64,000 bases of DNA from Scylla paramamosain (GCF_035594125.1 NC_087197.1:5251352-5315351), one strand, 5' to 3'. Shown: positions 22,929 to 35,545, counted from the stretch's first letter. Notes: generated by a model not told the origin, from the sequence alone. Numbers and translations are program-made.

Positions 22929-23813
22929 ATGGCGACTCCTACACCAGCCTCGGAGTCCCCATCTGGGGAGGGGACCATAAATGTCCCCAGGTCGGACTGC
23001 CTTTCTGTTGACGACCCTATGTGTCTTGACACCCCCCTCAACTTTTTCTTCATTAACTTCTGCAACATTCGCGGTCCAAGATCTAATTTTCGATCTGTAG
23101 AACACCACCTCTCCTCTTCTAAACCTCATCTTCTTTTCCTCACTGAAACTCAGGTGTCTGAGGCAACTGACAGTAGCCTCTTTTCTGTTCCCTCCTACTT
23201 TCTCTATCCTCATTTTCGATCCAAAGCTGGTTGCTGCGTTTATGTGCGCAATGACTTAACCTGCTCTCGTGCCCACGCTCTTGAATCTTCCGAGTTTTCC
23301 ACCATCTGGCTACGACTACAGAGTCATTCTCATACTAAATTTATCTGTGCTGTATACCTCTCTCATAACTCCTCTGACTATAAGAAATTCTTTGACTACT
23401 TAACTTCCAAAGTGGAGCACATTCTGACTCTCTTCCCTTTTGCAGAGATCTCCATTCTTGGAGACTTCAATGTTCACCACCAGCTTTGGCTTTCCTCTCC
23501 CTTCACTGACCATCCTGGTGAACTAGCCTACAACTTTGCTATCCTCCATGACCTAGAGCAATTGGTGCAACACCCTACTCGTATTCCTGACCGTCTTGGA
23601 GATACGCCCAACATTCTTGACCTTTTCCTGACCTCTAATCCTTCTGCTTATGCTGTCACCCTTTCTTCTCCGTTGGGCTCCTCCGATCACAATCTCATAT
23701 CTTTATCTTGTCCTATCACTCCAATCCCTCCTCAGGATCCCCCTAAGCGAAGGTGCCTCTGGCATTTTGCCTCTGCTAGTTGGGGGGACCTGAGGAGGTA
23801 CATATTTTGCTGA
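22929..23813 (+). pseudogene. Endonuclease domain, LINE family 1
   Basis: A 294-residue frame begins [15 protein letters not shown], the same start seen at 52241, followed by an apurinic-type (exonuclease-endonuclease-phosphatase) endonuclease. [11 protein letters not shown] opens the domain, [12 protein letters not shown] holds the metal-binding Glu, [10 protein letters not shown] the Asp/Asn catalytic pair, and [10 protein letters not shown] the terminal Asp-His. It would nick target DNA for target-primed reverse transcription. The start is chosen because it is shared by three copies and follows a common leader (ACACACCCTTCACTC). The frame ends early through a four-base insertion. The linker resumes at 23857 ([17 protein letters not shown]). 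Confidence 0.9.
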
Positions 23814-24099
23814 TTTTCCTTGGAATGACTACTGCTTCCGTGTCAGAGACCCGTCTTTGTGTTCTGAGCGCATAACAGAGGTGATAGTGTCTGGCATGGA
23901 GGCGTACATTCCTCACTCTTTTTCTCATCCTAAACCTTCTAAACCTTGGTTTAACACAGCTTGTTCTCGTGCTATACATGATAGAGAGGTGGCCCACAAA
24001 AGGTACTTAAGCCTTCCATCACCAGAATCTCATGCACTTTATATTTCTGCCCGGAACCATGCCAAGTCTGTTCTCCAACTAGCCAAAAACTCCTTCATA

Positions 24100-25889
24100 A
24101 CAGAAAATGTCAAAACCTTTCAAGATCTAACTCCCCTCGTGATTTCTGGCATCTAGCCAAAAATATCTCCAATAACTTTGCTTCTTCTTCTTTCCCTCCT
24201 CTACTTCAACCAGATGGCACCACTGCTATCACATCTATTTCTAAAGCTGAACTCTTTGCTCAAACCTTTGCTAAAAACTCTACCTTGGACGATGCTGGGC
24301 TTGTTCCTCCCTCTCCTCCACCCTCTGACTACTTCATGCCACCTATTAAAATTCTTCGCAATGATGTTTTCCATGCCCTCGCTGGCCTAAACCCTCGGAA
24401 GGCTTATGGACCTGATGGGGTCCCTCCTATTGTTCTCCGAAACTGTGCCTCCGTGCTTGCACCTTGCCTAGTCAAACTCTTTCAGCTCTGTCTGTCAACA
24501 TCTACCTTTCCTTCTTGCTGGAAGTTTGCCTACATTCAACCTGTTCCTAAAAAGGGTGACCGCTCTAATCCCTCAAACTATCGTCCTATTGCTTTAATTT
24601 CCTGCTTATCTAAAGTTTTTGAATCTATCCTCAACAGGAAGATTCTTAAACATCTATCACTTCACCACCTTCTATCTGATCGCCAGTATGGGTTCCGTCA
24701 AGGCCGCTCTACTGGTGATCTTCTGGCTTTCCTTACTGAGTCTTGGTCATCCTCTTTTAGAGATTTTGGTGAAACTTTTGCTATTGCCTTGGACATATCA
24801 AAAGCCTTTGATAGAGTCTGGCACAAAGCTTTGATTTCCAAACTACCCTCCTACGGTTTTTATCCTTCTCTCTGTAACTTCATCTCAAGTTTCCTTTCTG
24901 ACCGTTCTATTGCTGCTGTGGTAGACGGTCACTGTTCTCCTAAATCTATTAACAGTGGTGTTCCTCAGGGTTCTGTCCTGTCACCCACTCTCTTCTTATT
25001 ATTCATTAATGATCTTCTAAACCAAGCTTCTTGTCCTACCCACTCCTATGCTGATGATACCACCCTGCACTTTTCCACGTCTTTTCATAGACGTCCAACC
25101 CTTCAGGAGGTAAACATATCACGCAGGGAAGCCACAGAACGCCTGACTTCTGATCTTTCTAAAATTTCTGATTGGGGCAGAGCAAACTTGGTATTGTTCA
25201 ATGCCTCAAAAACTCAATTCCTCCATCTATCAACTCGACACAACCTTCCAGACAACTATCCCCTCTTTTTCACTAACACTCAACTGTCCCCCTCTTCTAC
25301 ACTGAACATCCTCGGTCTGTCCTTTACTTATAATCTGAACTGGAAACTTCACATCTCATCTCTAGCTAAAACAGCTTCTATGAAGTTAGGTGTTCTGAGA
25401 CGTCACCGCCAGTTTTTCTCACCCCCCCAGCTGCTAACTCTGTACAAGGGCATTATCCGTCCATGTATGGAGTATACTTCACATGTCTGGGGGGGTTCCA
25501 CTCATACTGCTCTTCTAGACAGGATGGAATCAAAAGCTTTTCGTCTCATCAACTCCTCTCCTCTAACTGACTGTCTTCAGCCTCTCTCTCACCGCCGCAG
25601 TGTTGCATATCTAGCTGTCTTCTACCGCTATTTTCATGCTAACTGCTCTTCTGATCTTGCTAACTGCATGCCTCCCCTCCTCCCGCAGCCTTGCTGCACA
25701 AGACTTTCCTTTTTCTCTCACCCCTATTCTGTCCACCTCTCTAACGCAAGAGTTAACCAGTATTCTCAATCATTCATCCCTTTCTCTGGTAAACTGTGGA
25801 ACTCCCTGCCTGCTTCTGTATTTCCACCTTCCTATGACTTGAATTCCTTCAAGAGGGAGGTTTCAAGACACTTATCCACCAATTTTTGA
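24100..25889 (+). pseudogene. Reverse transcriptase domain, LINE family 1
   Basis: Open for almost 600 codons, lacking only a start because of the upstream shift. Motifs in order: [86 protein letters not shown] and catalytic YADD at 25047-25058. Then come SDWGRANLVLFNASKTQFL, the thumb and connection (LKLGVLRR-like), and a C-terminal LYKGIIRPCMEY and SGKLWNSLPASVFPP tail common to CR1/Jockey-group proteins. All catalytic residues I can place are present, so this domain may have been active recently. Confidence 0.9.
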
Positions 25890-25976
25890 CCACTGCTTTG
25901 ATCCTTTTATGGGACTGGCATTTCAGTGGGCATCTTTTTTATTAGATTTTTGTTGCCCTTGGCCAGTATCCTTCCT

Positions 25977-26132
<156 letters not shown>

Positions 26133-26254
26133 GCGACTGCGAATGTCATGAGTTGTTTTCAGTATGATGCGGTGATAAGATACCATGAAATGATTTATCT
26201 CAAGTCCTATGCTTATATTTCCAAAACAGTTGTTATCTGTCGTTCAGATTTAGG

Positions 26255-26355
<101 letters not shown>

Positions 26356-26769
26356 CCATGAACTGTATTCTGTAGCTATTAATAGTTGCGATACGAATGG
26401 AGAGTTAATGGCATTACTTTGCGTTTTGTTAAGAAACGATCAAATAATAAGCTTTCAAATTAAACATCTTTTTATTTACTGTGATGGCTTCTCATCATAA
26501 GCATGGGCACTGAAATATACTCGTGTAGCACTATATAACCAATCACCACTGCTGATAAAGCTCAGAGTAACTACATAAAGATGGTTACATGGTTACCCGT
26601 AGTTTCTATGGCTCTAAGAGAAAACAGCAACACACCCTTGGATAGCTACCAAGCACAACTGTTTCAAATGACAGATGAATGAGATGAGTCATACTTGTTA
26701 TTTTGACCTGGGACAACGAGGGTGTATGACAGAGAGAACAGCAGGCCCGCTTTCTCATCATTTGCAGTT
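26356..26769. other. Unassigned sequence
   Basis: Average-composition sequence between the (TA)n array and the duplicated block at 26770. No coding motif was found. Confidence 0.4.
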
Positions 26770-27101
26770 CAAAGTCACATATTCTTATTTACCCACATTT
26801 CTCGATTACTCTGAAGCACCTATAAACTGTGGACATGTTTTATTGATCACCTCCAAGCATCAGAAGTCTACATGAAGCTTTTGTCATCGTTATAATGACC
26901 AAAAAAGGCAATGATGTTTGCGATCGGCGGCAGAGTGGGTTTGAGGTTACAAAAGACGACTATTCTTAAGCTATTTATTCTTATTTTTCCATCTCCGACC
27001 ATCCCACGGTAGTTACAGGCTGTGGCCATCTGCCCTTGATCACTACCATGCATTAGAAGTCGATGGAAAGCTTTTGTTATCGTTATGTTGACCACGAAAG
27101 G
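26770..27101 (+). repeat. Diverged direct duplication, units about 192 bp apart
   Basis: The block at about 26770-26907 resembles 26962-27101. Both contain TATTCTTATTT, then CTGTGG(A/C)CAT, TTGATCAC, CATNAGAAGTC, AAGCTTTTGT(C/T)ATCGTTAT and a final AAGGCA. The best 65 bases differ at roughly one site in five by eye. No ORF uses both units. Confidence 0.75.
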
Positions 27102-27160
27102 CAGTCAGGGGTGAATAATATGTATAGTGCCTCCACATGCCTGCATTTTATTTGACATTG

Positions 27161-27162
<2 letters not shown>

Positions 27163-27202
<40 letters not shown>
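27163..27202. repeat. (CA)n microsatellite
   Basis: About 20 CA units, directly before the 3' end of the mariner remnant. Confidence 0.97.
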
Positions 27203-27204
<2 letters not shown>

Positions 27205-27710
27205 TTAGTATTTTGTATAAAAGCCCCCATTCTCAATTACTTTCAGTATTGGATTTGGCATGGAGGCTACGAGGTGATGACACTCGTCTGTTGCACGTAG
27301 CTTCTCCCAAATGTCTTTCGCATGTGAAATAGCATTTCATTGTTCCCGATGACACTTTGGCCCCATTCCCTCGTCATTGCTGCCCACAAGTGTTCGATTG
27401 GCATCAAGCCCGGTGACCTGAGTGGCCATGGGATCCTGATGACCTCAGGACGCTGCCTGAACCACTTCTCTACCTGTATGGAGTTGTGGACTAGAGCGTT
27501 GTCCATGGCTGTATATATGAGGTGTGGTGCAGGAATGAGCATGGCCCGGTCTGATGACAGCATGACGTCCTGCAGTGTCTGGACATATTGTTGAGTGGTG
27601 AGGCGTTCCTCGACGACAGCTCACCGGGGCCGCTGGCTGACATCCACCCCCACAGTCCTGTTGCGATTCTCCCGCTCCGTCGTGACGGCTGAATGTTCTC
27701 TACATTATAC
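27203..27710 (-). pseudogene. Tc1/mariner-superfamily transposase remnant
   Basis: On the minus strand a catalytic-domain C-terminal half is readable. WGWMSASGPGEL lies near 27640-27600, then after a shift QTLQDVMLSSDRAMLIPAPH, TAMDNALVHNSIQVEKWF (second Asp), and RIPWPLRSPGLMPIEHLWAAM (catalytic Glu). Counting gives 35 residues between that Asp and Glu. The usual SPDLNP reads SPGLMP. The C-terminus ends ASMPNPILKVIENGGFYTKY near 27215. The N-terminal DNA-binding half and first Asp are absent, and I could not find terminal inverted repeats. Confidence 0.8.
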
Positions 27711-27789
27711 CTAAAATATAAGATCTGTAAATACTCATTTGGTTATGTTAATACAGTAGGCGATATAAATATTGGCAGCGTCAGCTGGT

Positions 27790-27953
27790 AAACTAGCTGG
27801 TAAACTTGAATTCCTTCAAGAGGGAGGTTTCAAGACACTTATCAATTTTTGAATACTTGCTTTGACCCTTTTATGGGACTGGCATTTCAGTGGGCATTTT
27901 TTTTATTGTTTTTGTTGCCCTTGGCCAGTGTCCTTCCTACATAAAAAAAAAAG
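27790..27953 (+). mobile_element. LINE family 1, 3' tail only
   Basis: About 165 bases matching the last codons (GGTAAACT... CTTCAAGAGGGAGG) and 3' UTR of the family, ending CTACATAAAAAAAAAA. It is a severely 5'-truncated insertion. Confidence 0.9.
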
Positions 27954-28605
27954 TGATAGTATAATAAATAAGGATTACTTATCTTAATTTCAATGGTGTG
28001 CCGTCATCCTCTTGCGTCTAATGCATCCTTTCGTGCATGAAAAAACATTTTGGATAGACTCTTTTCTGCAAACGTCGTGAGTTGCAATGTGAATAGCGCT
28101 GTTTTTCACGTTATAAACACAAGCAAATTGTTTCCCGGAGTAAACAATATAAACTCTTGTCTATCATTTTATTTTCTTGCTTATTTGGCAACTGTGTGAA
28201 TAACTTGCTCGTGTCTCAAGGTCACTCAGTGATCCATCATATAGACCCCTTGAAAGGAGCTACCGCTAGCGATTGTTCGCGATTATTAGTGACTACAACA
28301 GTGATTTCCCTCTGTGTTTCCTCTATGAAGTATGGGGACGTATAGTCCAGTGATGAGGGATGATATCAGTGCTATTTCGTCACTCCACAATCGACACTAT
28401 GTGAAATATACTGCAGAAAACACGGGTAGAGACTAGAGAGCATCCTATCACGTATAAAAAGGTGCATTAGACGTAAAGATATGCCGACAAAGTATTAAGG
28501 TAAGCAATCATTATTTTACTATATGCCATCACATTTGTTCCACCGCATTTTGTTTATGAGTTGACGCAGATCATTATTTGTTACCTTCAACAAAAGGTAT
28601 TTCTT

Positions 28606-28608
<3 letters not shown>
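27954..28608. other. Unassigned sequence
   Basis: AT-leaning sequence with short frames only. I see no domain, simple repeat or structural RNA motif. Confidence 0.4.

Positions 28609-28671
<63 letters not shown>
28609..28671. repeat. (GA)n microsatellite
   Basis: About 31 AG units. Confidence 0.97.
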
Positions 28672-28674
<3 letters not shown>

Positions 28675-28717
28675 CCATTATGATAAGCGCGGGCGTACGG
28701 TGTGTGTTTGTGTGTGT

Positions 28718-29095
28718 TAGGGCTGGGTGGGATCCGAGTACTGGACCCGAATCCCAGGGATGCAAGGAAAGCAGACGGATCCGATTGCCGACGCTGGTAC
28801 TCGAATCCACTGACACGAATACCACTCTCTGAGACGAATACGCATGCGATTACTCAGGATTTTTTTTCCCTTTAACTTTGATATTCAGTATGAACCATCG
28901 TATTTGTAACGAACTCGACATTACCATTGATGAGTATAAAACAGTTTTAGTCATACGTATGAAAAATATCTTGGTTAGCAACGTAAAGCAGAAATTTAGT
29001 GTTGCCATGCGCGTCTTTTTTACGAACGCTGATTGGCTGGGCATGTGTGACGTCGGAGCTTAACCGGAAAAGGGTATATATATAGTACCGCGCAT
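28718..29095 (+). promoter_or_regulatory. LINE 5'-end module with CCAAT, CRE-like and TATA motifs
   Basis: Starts TAGGGCTGGGTGGGATCC and matches, in inverse orientation, 45485-45874. Near its 3' end both copies keep the same set: inverted CCAAT (GATTGGCTGG, 29031-29040), TGACGTCG (29048-29055) and TATATATATA (29075-29084). Here it leads into a LINE ORF2; at the other site it leads into the 5' UTR and ORF1 of a different LINE body. The motifs are seen; promoter activity is inferred. Confidence 0.65.
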
Positions 29096-29870
29096 TCGCC
29101 CCATCCCCCACCCCCACCATCTACACGAACTGCATCGAGGGGTAGGAAAAACACCTAAAACAATTAATCATGATCACAGTAGTACAATTAAACTGTCGCG
29201 GTTTCTGGAATAATAGACACCTTATTTCAGAAGCAATTCGATCTATCGATCGAGACATCGTCCTCCTCAACCACACAGGTTTACCACCTAAACCGATCAA
29301 ACTATATGGATACAACACATGATACACAGCAGGTACACGCCATGACGGCGTAACGGTCGTGGTCAAATGTGTTAAACACATACACATAACCGACTGACCT
29401 TCAGCCCACTTCCTGGCCACCAAGATCGAAACAACACGGGCAATTTCTTATTGCCACCACATACAGCAGACCGGATACTGGGCTCCCATTCACCAGTCTC
29501 AACAATCTCTTCAACCACACAAACATACCAGTCTACATACTGGCAGACCTCAATGCCAGTCACACAGCATTCCGACACTCCAAGACCAACCAACACGGAC
29601 ACGAACTTCTACAACTCAAACAACTGAAACGCCTATTTCCTTGGGCCTGACTTTCCTACCTGCTTTATCCACAATGGGAATGGCAGGCCGGACCTCATCC
29701 TCTCCAATCGACAATCCCTACCTTTTCACCACACCTTCCACGGACCCCCCCCTGTGGCTCGGACCACGTTCCCCTAATCCTTAAAATATTCTCCAACCCT
29801 ATACAGAAATAGACAGTACCTTAAGAGCTGCTACAGAACGACATTCTAACATCAGCCAACAGACACATAC

Positions 29871-29916
<46 letters not shown>

Positions 29917-31110
29917 CACATAGGCTTCAGACCTTCCATAAGAACACAAAGATTAGTAGTATGCTACAGAACACGTTTTCTATAAAACATGCACAACCAC
30001 TTACCCATTTACAGAGACCTCAGTACCCTTCGCACACACATAATAAACAGCCTACAGGATGATCACAGCGCTCACTGGAGGAATCTAGTCTCCCGTATGG
30101 ACGGAGCCCGCTGCAGTAATCCTACTCACTTCTGGCATATAGCGCACAGGCTGAAGGAATGCCAGCGGGAAAGATTCGAGTACCTCCCAGTGAACGGGGA
30201 TCACGTCACTGACCCAGACCAGGTAATCAACACCTTCCAAACACATTGGCGCAATATCTTTCAACCACACCCTTTCCCCCTCCATGAGCCCAGTATTGCC
30301 CACATCACTGATCTTGTACGCCAAAATCGAAAAAAAAAACACGCTACCACAACCTAGCAAACACAACCTAGCCGAAACCTAGCAAACACGCTACCACATA
30401 ACACTATACAATTAACACACCTCGACCCCCAACACCCTCTCATCACACCCACTGAGAAGGAGGATGTCGCCAGGTTGCTCAGGCATACTCCACGGCGAGC
30501 CACCGGCTCATCAGGAATCACCTGGCCAATGGTGCGGAGCCTCCCTCCGGAAATTATATCCAGCCTGACAAAAATTTTCATTGCCTGCCTTGCCTCTGGA
30601 TACTTCCCAAAGGCATTCAAAATTTCCAACATCACCCTCACTGCTAAGCCCGGTAAAAACTCTCACTTACAAGAAAACTATCGCCCCATAAGCCTCCTAG
30701 AAATTCTCGGTAAAACTTTTGAGCGTCTAATCAACCGGAGATTGAGAGCGTTCCTCGAAGGTAACGGACTGCTGGCACCGCAGCAATTCGGTTTCCGGAG
30801 GAACGCCTCAACCGACGACGCCCTTAATAGCATTGTAACATACCTAAATTTCAACAAGCCTTACTACAAAACAACTCTTGTTACTAAAGATGTCAAAAAA
30901 GCATTTGACACTGTTTGGCATACTGGATTAAAACAAAATTTGTACAACTTCAACTTTCCTCTTTTAACACAACGAATCTTGTGTAGTTTTCTGGAAGAGA
31001 GACAGACGAAAATTCGTCACCAGGGCACCTTTTCAATATTTTTTACCCCTCAGGCTGGAGTCCCACAAGGCTCTATTCTCTCCCCAACCCTTTTCAATAT
31101 AGAGAGAATA
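29096..31110 (+). pseudogene. LINE body A: endonuclease-RT ORF2, ORF1 missing, 3'-truncated
   Basis: ORF2 starts at 29170 (MITVVQLNCRG), as in the copy at 37803. Endonuclease blocks include ILADLNASHTAF (AD in place of the common GD) and CGSDHVPLIL. A 43-base A run (29872-29914) interrupts coding. RT resumes at 29989 with HNHLPIYRDL, then TFWHIAHRL-like sequence, TGSSGITWPMV, NYRPISLLEILGKTFERL, QQFGFRRNASTDDAL, DVKKAFDTVWHTGL and GVPQGSILSPTLFNI. It ends there, before the YADD motif. ORF1, present upstream of the 37803 copy, is absent: the 5' module joins sequence 70 bases ahead of ORF2. Confidence 0.8.
29872..29914 (+). repeat. 43-base poly(A) run inside LINE ORF2
   Basis: Related coding sequence lies on both sides, so it is an expanded A tract and not a tail. 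Confidence 0.9.
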
Positions 31111-31114
31111 AATT

Positions 31115-32405
31115 ACGGCTTAGCGAGATACTAAGTAGAAATGACAGAGGTACGTAAGTACTTTACCACCTATGATGGTTATGTAGTACTAACTGTAAAT
31201 GAACAGCATGCAGACAGCATCTTTTGTCCCGAAATTAAAACAGCCTTTGCACAACATCAATTCACTCCTGTCATGCCTCCAGAGCTTTAAGCCAAAAAGA
31301 GTGTCATCACCCCTAGGGTGGATGACCTCATTTATGAATGGAGCATAGATGACATTAATGATGAAATTGTTAAAAACAACTCTTGGATTGGTGAAGACTT
31401 AGAATCATTATACAAATTTCCTAATTCTTCCACGCTAAAGTTCACTTATACCCAAAGTAAACATGCCAAAAAATGTACGGAAATGGGAATAAAAGCCTTC
31501 AATATAAGCATCTCGGGATCAGAAATCAAACTTGAGACATATTCCAATAAAGTGCTGCATGCGATGCTACGAACTAGAGCAACATTACACCAATGAATGT
31601 CCTAAGGGGAGGGACTACAAACATTGCGCTGAGTGTGGTGATGAAGGGCACGTATGGCATCAATGTAAAAAGCAGTATAAAAGATGTATGAATTGTGGAG
31701 AAAATCATAGTGCTCTAGCAATGAAGTGTAAAAAAAAAAAAAAAAAAAAAGAAAAATAATAAAAGAAAAAAGAGCTCAAGAGTGAGAAACAGGATGATTT
31801 ATGCAAATATTGCCCAAACTAATATTGCAGTTAATCTGTCAAATTATCATCTGCCACAAACCACAAGGGAAGAACTACTCAAAATAAATGTTTGTGTTGC
31901 ACATGCTCAGTGTAAAAATCAAGAAAAACCCGGTAGCTATGCATATGAATTGATCAGAGTACTCAAAGCAAACAATTTACCAACCATAGTAATACCTGAC
32001 GATGATAGAAATATAGTAGGAGCTGGTGCAGTAGGAGGAGACTTGCTGTCTTCAGATCAGGACACAGCTAAACCGAAGACCACATTAAGCAGACAAAACA
32101 GTGTTGGAAATTTAGAGGAGAATGCTGACCCACTGGAAAGGGTTAAATTAGAAGCAAGTGGACTAGGGCTGGAATTTTGCACCATCAAAAGCAACGGCTG
32201 GCCAAATAATTTTTCTACCGATGAGCTGGTTAAAGGCATTTAGTACAAAATTTTCAAATATAAGTACACAAATAAGAAATTTGCAGATCCGGTTTTGAGA
32301 AGCGTGAGGAGAGGGGACATAAGACTAAAGAACTGTTAGTTTGCTGTAGAAGCTGATGAATTTCACAGAATAAGAAGTGGGTTCGTTGAAGAACGTTCAC
32401 CACCA
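31115..32405 (+). pseudogene. LINE body B ORF1: gag-like protein with three zinc knuckles
   Basis: Start at 31141 (MTEVRKYFTTYDGYVVL). A stop at 31288 and a frameshift near 31555 break it. The middle reads LESLYKFPNSSTLKFTYTQ and IKAFNISISGSEI, an RRM-like fold region. Three knuckles follow: CMRCYELEQHYTNEC, CAECGDEGHVWHQC, CMNCGENHSALAMKC, then an A tract. The C-terminal part (31782-32243, continuing to about 32405) ends with FHRIRSGFVEERSPPEP, a tail that resembles the end of the minus ORF1 at 43063 (FRKIRSGYLADKTPP). This is the nucleic-acid-binding partner of the ORF2 that follows. The family type is I/Jockey-like. Confidence 0.8.
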
Positions 32406-32465
32406 GAACCCGCGCTTGAAAAAACGCTAATATATTCAGTTACAATCTAACAATTATACAACATA

Positions 32466-35160
32466 ATGTCTTGCACTGGAGTACGAACAAAGTCTTTAAT
32501 TACATCATGTCTTGCAAAAAATCCTGGTCTGATTTTACTAAATAGCCATGGGTTAAAGTCATCTGAAGAGTTAAAAATTCTGGGGTATAGAATATATAAA
32601 ATTAACCACAGTGAAAGTGTCAGATGGTTCTGCTATTGCTGAGAAGTTTAACAAAACATAAATTGTATGATGATTTCGATACTGATTTTCTAGCTACAGA
32701 AAATGAAACAAGTTTAGGTCCAGTGATAATTGCCATAACCCACCTACTCCCAAGGCGTCCGTATTTGGCGTATCCAGATATGCACAGACTTCTAAGTAAT
32801 AATATTCCAACTTACATTTTGGGGGATTTCAATGGTAGGAATACAGCTTTTGGTAATCGAGAGGATAACACTGTTGGAAAAAGTTTAGTGAACTTAATCA
32901 ATCAAGGAAAATTAGTTCATCTTGGACCAAATTTTCCAACTTCTATTACTCCAAAATCAACAACTCAAGATAAGATTTTTTCAAATAAACATTACTTAAA
33001 TTGCCTCAGTGAACCTGGACAAATTACTACTTCGGACCATTTGCCAGTAGTTTTTAGACTTTCAACAAGACCAATTGTAGTGGAGAAACCTAAAGTTTAC
33101 AATTTTCATAAGGCCGACTGGGACTTGTTTAAGAATAAACTGGACTCACAAATAACCATAACAAATTTAGTGGGACATAACCCAGAACAGATGGAGGACA
33201 AAACAAATAATTGGATAAATGTAGTGAAAAATGCTATGGATTCAGTCATTCCCAAGTCAACATATCAGTTTATTCACCAGCAAAGAACGGCCAAAGAAAT
33301 AAAGAACTTAGAGGCTCGCTTTAGAATTTTAAAGAGTTTGCTGATCACTTTGGATGGACTCCGCAATCCTACAGTGAATATCTAAGAAATATAAATGAAT
33401 TACAAGATCGGTGTAAAGAATCCTATAATAAGAACTGGGAAGATAAAATTACGTATATATCAGAGAATAGTAAGAATAGTAAGCATTTTTGGAATAAAAT
33501 AAAAGTTTTAAAAGGAAAGCAGACCACTTATTCAAATTATCTGAAAGACACAGGACAAAAATATTTCACAAAGAAAAATGTGACATCATGGAAAATACTT
33601 GGAAAGATGTTTTTAAAATATCTGAAGAGGAGAAACGTTTTTTTTTTTTGACACAGATCATTCAATTTATGTTGACCATTATATCACTATAAACATTAAT
33701 AGGGTGAAGACCTTTCCTACAGCTAATATAAACAGATTAAATACTGATAGTTATCATACAAGAGAAATTACCTTAGAGGAAATTAAGTCTTACATTAAGA
33801 GATAAAAAAAGAAAGCCTCTGGCTCCACCAAGACCAGTATCCAAATAGTAGATAATTGTACTTCTAAAACCTTAAACAACTACAAAACATCTTTAATGCA
33901 TGCCTTTCAACTGGATATTTTCCAAATGCATTTAAGGAAGCAATAATAAAATTCATACCTAAATAAGACACAAGTCCATTAAATCCTATAAACTATCGCC
34001 CTATATCTTTACTTGAAATTCCTGGAAAAATTTTGGAAAGAGCTATCTATACTTGCACGGTTAAACACATTCTTATCGGAAAATAATATTCTCAAAGACA
34101 GACAACACGGCCTATAAAGGAACAACAACAGCAACAGCTACAACTTATGAGACAATTGCTAACGCACTAGCTCATAAAGAACAGGTCTATCTAGTGCTCA
34201 GGGATGTGGCCAAGGCCTTCGATAAGGTTTGGCATAATGGCTTAAGATATAAAATTTTACGATTAGGACTCCCTGACATACTTGAATAAAAAATTTATGT
34301 AACTTTCTGGATAAAAGAACAACAAAAATAAATATTGGCAACGAGTATAGTAACGTTATAAGATTACTAAGTGGTGTTCCCCAGGGAAGTGTTCTTTCAC
34401 CAACTCTTTATACACTTTATACTAATGACCTCCCCCAAGCAGAATATGGCTGTACTGATATTATGTATGCTGACGATATCACACAAATAATAACATCACC
34501 TAGCAAATCAAAGTGGATGATGTGACATTGAAAGTCGAATGTGACATTGAAACAATTAACAAATTTGAAAGAAAATGGAAAATCAAAACAAGTGAAGAGA
34601 AATTTAAAATAATACCTAATGCTCAAATGAAATCGAAGAAAATTATTGTTAACGGGAAAGAAATTGAAACTACCAATACAGGGAAACTTTTGGGTCTAAA
34701 TATCTCCGTTACTGGCCACATTATCAAAACTAGTGAAAACGGGAGAGGTATATTAACTCAACTCAGGCACTTTCAGAACTTAACTCCAAAAATGAAAGCA
34801 ATATTGGTCACAACATAACTTATTCCTGTACTGGAATATCCATCCATTCCTATTTGTGCGGCGTCATCAACACAGAAAAGAAAAATGCAGACTGTTCTCA
34901 CTCAATATAGCAGTAAGATTTATTCATTGTAATGAGCCAGAGTTATTGAATACTGAGCAATTACATAACAATTACAATATTACTCCTCTAAATATCTCCA
35001 ACTATCGTAAAGCAAGGAAAATCTGGGAAGCCATTGGAGCCAGTGAAAGCGACCAATTCGAAATACTAGTGACTCCACGCGATAACACACACACGTGGTT
35101 CCCTAAAAGTAGTGACATAATTAGCTCGGAGCCACCACAGGCAATTATTACATGACATTT
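32466..35160 (+). pseudogene. LINE body B ORF2: endonuclease and RT
   Basis: Opens near 32466 (MSCTGVRTKSL, SCLAKNPGLILLNSHG). The endonuclease frame 32624-33385 has YILGDFNGRNTAFG and TTSDHLPVVFRL, so its catalytic GDFN and SDH are intact. RT is broken by many stops: NYRPISLLEIPGKILERA (about 33990), VAKAFDKVWHNG (34210), [13 protein letters not shown] (34373) and MYADDITQII (catalytic YADD at about 34468). The thumb frame 34513-34818 reads VECDIETINKFERKWKI. The last readable part is 34856-35155. A GATGTGGACGAGGACGAG-type 3' UTR follows to about 35210. No poly(A) tail was seen. Confidence 0.8.
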
Positions 35161-35214
35161 TTTATTTTCTTTTTAGTTTTTCACTGGTTGGCACCGGATG
35201 TGGATGTGGACGAG

Positions 35215-35453
35215 GACGAGACGTTTTCTTGTGTTTTCTTTTGACAATCTGTACTCATACAACAAACACACTCTTTGTTAACCACGAATTTAATCAACTG
35301 CTTTGGTTGCAACATAACTCGTATTATTTACACTGTTCATATTATTCATTCTAGGTCACAGCGCCCTGCAGTCTCAATGTTAGGGTTTAGCTGTATTTCT
35401 TCTGGGAAGGCCTGTCTTCTTGAATTACAGCTTATGGGAAAGCAATGTACATA

Positions 35454-35545
<92 letters not shown>

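Noticed and set aside
29872..29914. Poly(A) run as the 3' end of a retroposed element
   Set aside because: ORF2-derived sequence of the same LINE continues on both sides, so it is an internal expansion.
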